The translations under genes and the position numbers were made by a program. Of a stretch of 40,672 nucleotides of DNA, positions 32,971 through 40,672 are shown piece after piece. The DNA comes from Welwitschia mirabilis (taxonomy: Eukaryota > Gnetophyta > Gnetopsida > Welwitschiales): positions 201,788,316 to 201,828,987 of the forward strand of contig JBOZIK010000001.1 of assembly GCA_051453625.1 (NCBI GenBank). Reading direction: 5' to 3'. The notes beneath the pieces were generated by a model. It had not been told where the DNA came from. It did no database searches and saw only the letters and a program-made list of their open reading frames with translations. Numbering within the stretch: position 1 is the stretch's first letter; every line of letters starts with the position of its first letter.

Positions 32971-34606
32971 TTCTGAAAATTCAGCATCATTTTCTTAATT
33001 GCTCTGTAAGACTATATATAAAGCAAAGAGGCGACGGTGAGGTCTATAATGCTTCTTTCATATATCATTAGATGTAACACTAATCTTAGTACAAGACTAG
33101 TGGGCTAATCAAATTAAGAAGGGGCAAAGAATCCTAAATAATTCAAGTTAGTTGTAATTCTAGGATTATAAACTCAAGTTGTCAAACATAGATGCGAGTC
33201 CTAATTAGGTGGTGATGTTAGCGCAGACTTATGTTGATGATTGAATAAAAGGATAAGATCAATAGTGTCATTTCACAAGCAAATGACTATTGTTAAGAGT
33301 TTCTAAAATGGATAATGACAATGTAAATCTGTAATAATATAAGGTCAGTATATGGTCCGTATCCATGAACTAGACTTAAAGACACACTAAATCTGTAAGT
33401 ATATCAATACATAAAATCAAAGCAATTATATTGTATTAATTACATTGTACAATAGATATTGTTACTGGATAAAGTAGTTTATAACTAATGGGAATAAGTT
33501 ACATCAAAGAATGTTACAAAGAAAAATTTTATGTAGCCATACATTTTATTATGTATATAAACTAAAAGAACCTGTTACCATTATTAAAAATCATATTAAG
33601 TATTACTGTTCTATCCCTTCCTTAATCTCTTGAGTAGTTGTTAGCTTGATAACTTCAATTGCATCAGACATGTGTCTGACTGTAGAGGTGAAATGATAAT
33701 TTTTAGGATGTTTGATACCCACAGGCCCTAGAATAGGAAGCACCACACGAGAGAAAATTTCCTTAACTACCTAACCGACCCAATATAGTTAATCGATGGC
33801 CTCTTCTTGTTAACTTGATTTTAACTCAATTCTCCTCCTCAAGTTTGCTTTGATGGCCATCAAAAGAGGTCAGAAAAGTATCCAACATTGTGTGGAGGCA
33901 GAGCTTTAGTAAAGTTTACATTTGTAGACCTGATCATTTCATGTTGCCTTAGAACTTTCAGCACATGCACATGCCTCCAATTAGTTGTTGCATTAGATAG
34001 ATTTAGTTTTACGAAATCAATCAAGTTGCCTTGTAGGTTTGTGAGTGAATCCTACATGCCAAAAACAAATGAAGATAACAAATCCATGAATAAAAAATGC
34101 CATTAGTCATGCTACCTCTCTTAAGCTGTTGCGTTCTTACATTGCTCTTGTTATTCAACTTTGTCATGTCTTAATGGTTTTAATCATATTGCTTAGTCAC
34201 CTACCTAGAAACAACTCAACTAAGAGACATGAAAATTAGCTCTTTTCGTGCTTCGCTAAGCTTTATTTTACTTTTATTTGTGCTTGTTTGTTCTACTTAT
34301 CTTAAGGTGTCAACTTTTTACATGTCTCTCATCATTTGGTTTTGTTGTGTTTTAAATTTTTTTGTCATATTTATCAATCATCTATCTTGAAGCAAGAAGA
34401 TCCTAAGACATCTAAAAAATTAGCTCTTGTGATGCTTTGTTAAACTTTAGTCATTTTATTTCCTTTTTGTGGTTCATTCCTTAAGAGTTATTTGTTGTCT
34501 ATTTTTGTTAAATTGTGTTATTATTTTCATTTGTGATTCGTTTTAATGGAAGTTGCAATCCTTGACATCCCCAACCCAAACTAATAAATATTATAGGCTA
34601 AGCATA
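32971..34606. other. Downstream intergenic DNA; possible minus-strand retrotransposon trace
   Basis: No gene was recognised. Around 33820-34000 the minus strand reads a short acidic/basic stretch ending in GAGGAGGAGAATTG, which resembles a polypurine tract plus LTR start. The coding evidence is too weak to name a family. Otherwise the sequence is AT-rich, with several degenerate TTTAGT/CTTTGTTA repeats at 34230-34460. Confidence 0.3.
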
Positions 34607-34851
34607 TCTTAATGTGTCACTTGTAGGCAACAAACCCACAACTTAATGTACTTATTGATTTGCTAAATATGCATAAGCATACGGTATAAGAGGAGGGGTT
34701 GAAAGTTTTAATGAGTGCATATCCTCAACTACTACAGTTGCCCAAATTATGCCGAAGGCCTCATAGGGTGTCTAACAGGGATCCGAAGGTTTGAATTTAT
34801 GACCTCCTTAATGAAAGATAAATATTCCACCAACTGAACTACCATCACGTT
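34607..34851 (-). mobile_element. tRNA-derived SINE copy 1, with 11-bp target duplication
   Basis: GGCTAAGCATA occurs at 34596-34606 and exactly again at 34852-34862. On the minus strand the element begins ACGTGATGGTAGTTCAGTTGG, a box A-like start, and has AAATTCAAACC as a box B-like site about 45 bases later. These are RNA polymerase III promoter marks of tRNA-derived SINEs. The tail end is not a clear A-run. Related copies lie at 35010-35158, 38352-38527 and about 39061-39165. Confidence 0.7.
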
Positions 34852-35009
34852 GGCTAAGCATAGAGCATATTGTAGAATAACACATGTTATCTAATGGTTA
34901 TGTATTCTATAAAACAAGGATGTATGTAGATACAAATGTAATGTAGGGGAGGATGTCAAACTTGAAAGTTTTATCGATTGGCTCTTATCGAACTTTTATT
35001 GACTATATC

Positions 35010-35158
35010 TCCCTTGGGACATACCATTATCGCGATCACCTAAATGAATGATTTAATTATGCTTAGGGCCTTACAGTATGCTAAGTGGGGCATTCAAAGT
35101 TTCAAACTCACAAACTTCTAAATAGAAAATAAGTGTGCCATCTATTGAGCTATCACGT
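35010..35158 (-). mobile_element. tRNA-derived SINE copy 2 (same family)
   Basis: On the minus strand it starts ACGTGATAGCTCAATAG and has GAGTTTGAAACTTTGAATG at the box B position. The body then reads CTTAGCATACTGTAAGGC and AAATCATTCATTTAGG, shared with the copy near 38400. No convincing target duplication was found. Confidence 0.65.
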
Positions 35159-38100
35159 AATTGACCTCCAAGTGTGTATTGTATATTACATTTAGTGTAA
35201 TTTTTCACAGTTACAAATTGAATGTTACTTAAGTATGTTACATTTGCATCATATGAATATATTTCTTATGCTTTGTCTTGTTATCAATTTTTAGTAGAGA
35301 CTTAGAACTTAACAATCTAACCATGTAAATGTTTTTGAATTTTAAGGTCTTAAATAGATCATCATTGCTTAATGTCAGTTTTGAAATATCCTTACTAATT
35401 AAAGGAAAAAAAAGGAAGAAGAAAGATAAGAAATGGTGACATACTTATCTTTTTTTTTATGTACAAATTTTAAATATCAGAAGCACTAGAGAAATTCATG
35501 TCAATAATCATTTATAAACTTCATTTATGCTTGGTAAACTACTTGTTATTTGTACCATGTTTACAAAAGTTTTCAAACATAATGTACAAGTTTTGAATTG
35601 ATATTTGTTTAATTGTTTTGATGTATGTTTTCCATTTATTGCAAAGGATTTTCACCCTTTCCTAGAATTGTCAACATTAACATAACATTGTTTTTTCCTC
35701 ATGGCATATCTTGAAATATTTTAACTAGTGAACTTAATTTTTGCTTTCATGTTGACCATAACTTTTCATAAAATATGATACATTAAGGTTGTTAGTGATA
35801 TTTGATTTAAACTTTTATAGGTTAGTAGCAAATCAAGTTTAAGTTAGTAATGAGAAATTGATGGTATATATATTATTTTGATTATAAGTTCTCTTGACAT
35901 GGTAATTTGACATTTAAAAAAGGGAAAAAATCATTTTGTTCACTAAACAATATTTTCTTTGTGAAGTGCATTTGCTTTTAATGGAATAATAAAGAATAAT
36001 TTAGTTTAGACAAAATTAAACAAAAATATGGAATTCTGGTAGAAGTACAGCAAAATGGAAGTGTAGAATTGGAATTGTTTGGAAAAATCTCACTGTTCCT
36101 AAAATCAAGAATTTTCTTTGATAACTTATTCATTAGGGTCTACTTGCTACGATTAGACTAAATAACTTAAAGAGTTGATTCTCAAAATGCTATATTTGTC
36201 ATGGTAATACTTCTTTCACTTGGACCTTTTTTGATTGTAAGCTTGCTTAAGACTCTTGGTAATGGATTGCTTAATTACTTTATCATCTTCCTCTTAGTTT
36301 TCCTTGAGCACTTTTTAGAGACCTTCCTTATATTTAGGATTAAACTTGGAATACACTTAGAACCTTGGTTTTGCGTCAAAGTTTTGTTACTAGATTGTAG
36401 TTTAAAAAGTTACATTAGATAAGTCCCTTTCATTGTAAATGAAATTTGATATTGTCTTATAGTTATTGGTCTAAGGTCATTTACATGCATATAGCTCTGC
36501 GTAAAGATGATTGTTTGATATTTTGTTTTGTATAGGTAACCCAAATAGGCATCTTTTGTTATAAAGCCCTTACTCAACCTCAATATTTTAATAAATTAGA
36601 GTATTTTGCTTTGACACCCCTTGTTTCATTAAATACTCTTCATTAAATACTCTAGTGTTGATTATCATACCCAATAAATTATCTTTGCACATTACATGAT
36701 AATAACTTTTTCATATTATTATTGGTATCTTCTAGAATGTCTTGAGTTTTCAATAGTCTAAAAGTTTACATTACCAATCCTCCCATAACATTGAATCTGC
36801 ATTTGATTCTTCCTTTTCAAATACAATATTCACATATTGTTTTCAAACCTTTCTCTTAAGCATGTCTTTCACATGGTCCTTGCAATGCATCCACACATTC
36901 TAGTCCCTTTTATAACAAACACATGTAAGAGAACATATTATTTAATAAAAATGTCATGGAGCTATCATTTGAAACTAGCTAATTAATGTCGATAAGTTGG
37001 ACTTTGAGGAATTAAACTTATCAAAGTGAGCAACAAGACATATCTCAGTTAAGATAAAACTTAAGAAACAAAAAGATTTAGTCCTATGTAACTTGAGATA
37101 TAGGGACCATGACTAAATGTAACTATAAGATACATACAAACATAACAAGAATCTTGATTACATAAAGCTCTTAATTATTGTAATTAATTAAGTAATTAAA
37201 AAATGATACATCATTGATGAAAAGACATGTAGCTCATCATGTATGAAGGTATCTCCTTTGCGTCCAACAGAGCAATGCCTCCCAGGTTGGTGGCCACCTC
37301 AAGCTTCTACCTTTCCCCTTTAATGGTCTTCCATATCACATCCTTGGAGCATGTATAGATGTGGTATAGACATTAATTATTAATATTTCCTATTATCTCT
37401 ATACTTTTTATTAGTGCTTCCACTTTCTTTTGACAAATGAATAAAGTTCTTTGATTTTTGTTATAAAACAAACTTTATTTTCTCAATCACCCATCACCCC
37501 TAGTTACACTTAAGAGCTGCATTTCTTACATGGCACAAAAGCTTGAAAAGAAGTCGAAGAATTATTAGAAGAGAATATTATAGCAACATTTACCAATCTA
37601 TCTCCTAGATAAGATTTGAGTAATCAAAACCAAAAGTAAAAATCATAATATCTAGATTAATCACCTTGTCAAAACACTAAGTATTTACTCATAATAACTA
37701 CAATACTTGAAAAGTTTATAAGTTTAGTTTGCTAAAGAGTCAAAGACTTGGAAAGTATGTAATCAAGGGTTAAGTTAAGAATGCAAAGGAGGATGAAGAA
37801 CTAAAAACACATGCCTTGATTATTGCTAACATTTGACATGAGATTTTACTTATGGGAGATCTTAAAAGTTTAGCATTAATGTTGGAAGATATTTTCTTTG
37901 TCAAGAATGTAACTCAAATGACATCCCAATATATAAAACTGTATACCCTAAAGATGGAAGAAAATGAAACCAAAGCTCAACTAATCAAGGGAATCACGTC
38001 AATCAAATTCAGCAACAAGAGTAAAGATGTCAACTAAACAAGTAATGTTAATGCATCATGTTACATGTACTACTTGAGAAAACCATATTTTTGTAAAAGC

Positions 38101-38351
38101 CTAGTAAAGTTAGAATCATTTTCTTATGATAAAAGCCTTCCAAATAAAAATGTTATTGGATTTCTACACTAAGATTTTGAAGTTACCAATCATTTTATCT
38201 TTTCTAGGGATTTTTGCTTATTGTACTTCTTATCTTCATCTCTTAAACTATTGCTTTACTCCCTTTTAAATGGTTTATTAGACTTTGTTAAGTCAATATA
38301 TTTTGTATTCATATTGATGAAGGGTTATGCCCTTGAGATGCAACCTAAAAA
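35159..38351. other. AT-rich intergenic DNA, no gene recognised
   Basis: Open frames at 36201-36422 (hydrophobic, Leu/Phe-rich) and 37852-38037 (Lys-rich) lack family features, start context or neighbours, and reflect base composition. A simple repeat of A/G-rich sequence is at 35402-35430. No RNA gene, terminal repeat or conserved domain was noticed. Confidence 0.5.
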
Positions 38352-38527
38352 CTTTTAGTGATTGTAGTCCTTGTCCCTTCCTTTTGGGAGTACACCACTA
38401 TGATTGTCCAAATGAATGATTTAATAAAGGCTAGAGCCTCATAGCATGCTAAGAAGATCATTCAAAGTTTCAAATCTATAACCTCTTGAATGGAAGACAA
38501 TTGTCACACTAGTTGGACTACCATCCC
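38352..38527 (-). mobile_element. tRNA-derived SINE copy 3 (same family)
   Basis: The minus-strand start GGGATGGTAGTCCAACTAG is the box A region and GATTTGAAACTTTGAATG the box B region. The body CTTAGCATGCTATGAGGC and AAATCATTCATTTGG matches copy 2. ATTGATG occurs at 38528-38534 and at 38313-38319, a possible 7-bp target duplication that would put the left end at 38320. Confidence 0.65.
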
Positions 38528-39060
38528 ATTGATGTGTGTAATGTTATATGAATTTTAATTGATTTTAATTAAATTGATTAAGTCTTAAGCTAATTGTTTT
38601 AATTAGTAATTTATGTGAGGATATGTGTAGGATGTTTCTTACATCTATATGGAGACATTTATCCCATAATACAAGTAGTTTCTAGACCTCTTATATAGGT
38701 TTTGCAAGATTCATAATTGAGAAAGTTAATTTATTAGCTTGCTTAATGACATTCATAAATTTAGTTCCTAACACCATCCTTAAAACTCCTTAAAATCTAC
38801 TTTTAAGCTTCCCTAAATTTTGCTACTTTGACATTTAACTTTGCAATGCTTACTTCATCCTTTTTATTTTTAACAAATTCTATTTTATTTTTATGTATGA
38901 CATCTATGGGTTTCAATTTTCTTTTTTCTTGCATTAATTCCTTCCTTCATAGTTAAGCTTCTTGATTGTTAATATGGTTTATGTATTAGTCCTCATGTTT
39001 TTTATAATAGCATGATGCTATTTTACACTTTGGATTGGGAAACATCAAGATCAAAACTTT

Positions 39061-39165
39061 AAGGGATTGTACCTTTCCCTAGATGTACAACCACTATGAT
39101 CACACATACAAATGCTTGAGTTATGTCCAAGGCTTCATAGTGTACCAAGTGGATGGTAGTCTGAC
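39061..39165 (-). repeat. Partial SINE copy 4 (same family)
   Basis: The minus strand shares ACTATGAAGCCTTGGAC and ATCATAGTGGTTGTAC with the tail half of the copy at 38352-38527. The promoter half is not recognisable. The hydrophobic open frame 39083-39403 that overlaps it is not a gene. Confidence 0.5.
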
Positions 39166-39370
39166 TAATGGAACACTCATTTGGAAAGACATCCTTTTTT
39201 TACTTATTTGCATGAGTTGTTTTTATTTTTCTTTCATGTTTTTAATTGATTCACTAGTTTTATTTATCCTTTATTTTTTTTTCCTCTTTACTCTAAGTTC
39301 TGGTTTGCATCATATGTTTATGCTTATATTACTTATAACCCTAGTATTCTTATCAATATTATCTACTAAC

Positions 39371-39545
39371 TTTTTTTTTTTTCCTGAGATAGTAGGTAGT
39401 TAATTTTGTGTCACATAAATGCCCAGTGGCACTTGGGCTTATGGAATCTATTCCATTTGTATTTCCCACCACTGCTAGGGTTTGAACTTTTGACCTCTAG
39501 GTCTATGTGTTTGTGACCTTACCACTCTGGTAAGCAGTCGTCGAC
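39371..39545 (-). mobile_element. tRNA-derived SINE with poly(A) tail and target duplication
   Basis: TATCTACTAAC at 39360-39370 and TATCTACTACC at 39546-39556 differ at one base and bracket the element. The minus-strand 3' tail appears as T12 at 39371-39382. The minus-strand head reads CTTACCAGAGTGGTAAGG (box A-like), then GTTCAAACC (perfect box B) about 40 bases on. The near-palindrome CCCAGTGGCACTTGGG (39422-39437) is shared with the SINE at 26743-26875. All features of an old tRNA-derived SINE are present. Confidence 0.78.
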
Positions 39546-39556
39546 TATCTACTACC

Positions 39557-40608
39557 TTTATTATTGGTATGGAGACACGAAATATTATTGTAAGTTTTTC
39601 TTAAGATTAATTCTATTTATTCTACCTTGTGATTTTAACCTTTTTGCTTTATTTTTATAGATTTTAGTTATTTTATTCTTACTTTATGTTCTAGCATTAT
39701 GAACATGATTTTGAAATTCTTATGATAAATAAATATGAGATCTTATTAAGTACAACTTTTCAACTCTAAGTTTAACCTTGAAAAATTCATATAAATGGGA
39801 GCACTTGGTATAATTCTAGTAGTAGTAACTTGAAACTTTTTACTATGTTTTTGTTTCCTATGTTTATTTTTGTTCTTCATACATTCTTGCTCTTAGATCA
39901 TTTTCTTATGCATCAGTGGATTTATTCACTAGTTCATTTATTTGTACTAATATTTTTTCTTTTACCAAAATACATTTTTTAGAAGTCTAACACCTCCATT
40001 TTATTTTTAATTCATATCTGTGTATCTCCATGTACTCTTCTATATGGATAGAGTATTAAATTTTAGTTTAGTAACAAATAAAAAATAAAGAATATTAGAT
40101 ATAGATAATTATCTCTTCCATTAGTTGTTATCCATAAAACATAAAGAACACTAAATAAGCTATTCATCTTGCAAGAGGTCTTCAGTTAAACTTTGACATG
40201 GGAAGGTTTTACCTTATCAGCATAGAGTTCTATTAATGAGTATAAAATTTTCTTTGAAAACTTCTTGTCAATGGTTGTTAATTTTTTGACCTCTTATTTA
40301 TGTCTTATAAGTTTATCATTGTTGTTTAATACTATAGACACTCATTCTTAATACTAACACAAAATTTTTAAGGTCCTTATCCTCTCTAGTTGTAGCCTAC
40401 TTCATTAGGTGGTTTTATATATGGAGCAACTTGAATTCTTCAATTATTTCTTTGAAGATTAAATCATATTATTTGATATTAGTTTTTAAAACTATTTCTT
40501 TAGGCTTTCATATTTTTCTACTTTCATTGCATTGATGTTGGCCATTTGTAGGGAATTGAGTGTAACCTTGTAGATGTGCTTGTTCATAAGGAATTCATCC
40601 TTTTTGTT
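39557..40608. other. AT-rich DNA without recognised features
   Basis: No coding similarity, repeats with flanking duplications or RNA gene were seen. Short TTTATT/CTTTT tracts dominate. Confidence 0.5.
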
Positions 40609-40672
40609 GGAAGTGAAGCCAAATCTCTTGATGTTATTTATTCCTTTATAGTGTGACTTTATATATTTTATA
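40609..40672 (+). repeat. Second copy of an LTR-like sequence, cut by the window edge
   Basis: AGTGAAGCCAAATCTCTTGA and the following bases closely match 8334-8398, same strand, with a handful of differences over about 64 bp. The copy continues outside the window. Confidence 0.8.

Noticed and set aside
34780-34862. A possible tRNA gene on the minus strand (box A and box B)
   Set aside because: The spacing and arms do not form a cloverleaf, and an 11-bp target duplication brackets a longer element, so it is a SINE.
36201-36422. A hydrophobic 73-codon open frame as a small membrane protein
   Set aside because: Low-complexity Leu/Phe composition in AT-rich DNA, with no supporting motif or context.
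39083-39403. A 106-codon hydrophobic plus-strand open frame resembling a membrane protein
   Set aside because: Hydrophobicity comes from T-rich DNA; the frame starts in a SINE remnant and ends by running through the T12 tail of another SINE.
39480-39545. A possible tRNA gene on the minus strand
   Set aside because: Promoter boxes are present but no acceptor stem is seen; an A-tail and a target duplication show it is a SINE.

Overview
The window reads as nuclear DNA of a seed plant. It is AT-rich and dominated by decayed retrotransposons. It contains one clear cellular gene, whose short exons are separated by very long, repeat-filled introns. Introns of about 11.7 kb and 6.9 kb packed with old Copia debris suggest a gymnosperm (conifer, cycad or Ginkgo type); this is inference, and a large-genome angiosperm is not excluded. 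Four runs of N (6022-6165, 11242-11341, 15122-15141, 16264-16273) show a draft assembly.

The gene lies on the + strand from 12583 to 32581. It encodes the C-terminal 329 residues of an HflX-family GTPase, a ribosome-associated organellar/bacterial-type GTPase that resembles the plant At3g49725 type. Seven exons splice in frame with GT-AG junctions and carry all the G motifs: GYTNAGKSS, LFATLD, DTVGFI, NKVD and SAITG. The upstream exons, which should carry the HflX N-terminal domain and start codon, were not found and are probably left of the window or hidden in diverged sequence. The last exon carries an acidic insertion of about 100 residues between G4 and G5, with a 12-residue internal duplication, followed by a basic KWRPP tail.

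Left part (1-12582): a minus-strand LINE with degraded reverse transcriptase, endonuclease and CCHC ORF1 covers about 1-4563 and abuts a Copia 3' fragment. Then come a pyrimidine-rich tandem repeat, a minus-strand plant-transposon-type ORF remnant (about 6620-7840), a GACGTCC tandem repeat, an LTR-like segment (about 8270-8715), and a plus-strand Copia fragment (about 10045-12260). That Copia fragment is interrupted by a small insertion with a target duplication.

Intron of 11.7 kb (12731-24420): a minus-strand Copia fragment with a recognisable 454-bp LTR (15613-17350), a Copia gag/protease fragment (about 19010-19340), and several stretches of unclassified repeat-like DNA. Intron of 6.9 kb (24978-31869): a TRIM-like miniature LTR element (26627-27040) with a SINE inserted in its primer-binding site, then a Copia gag-protease-integrase fragment (about 27240-28925).

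Downstream of the gene (32582-40672): the 3' UTR, then AT-rich DNA with a cluster of tRNA-derived SINE copies, two of them with convincing target-site duplications. A repeat at the right edge matches the LTR-like segment near 8334. No intact transposon ORF, RNA gene, CRISPR array or operon was found. No wholly new system was recognised; the strongest points for follow-up are the architecture of the HflX gene and the nested elements with their target duplications.
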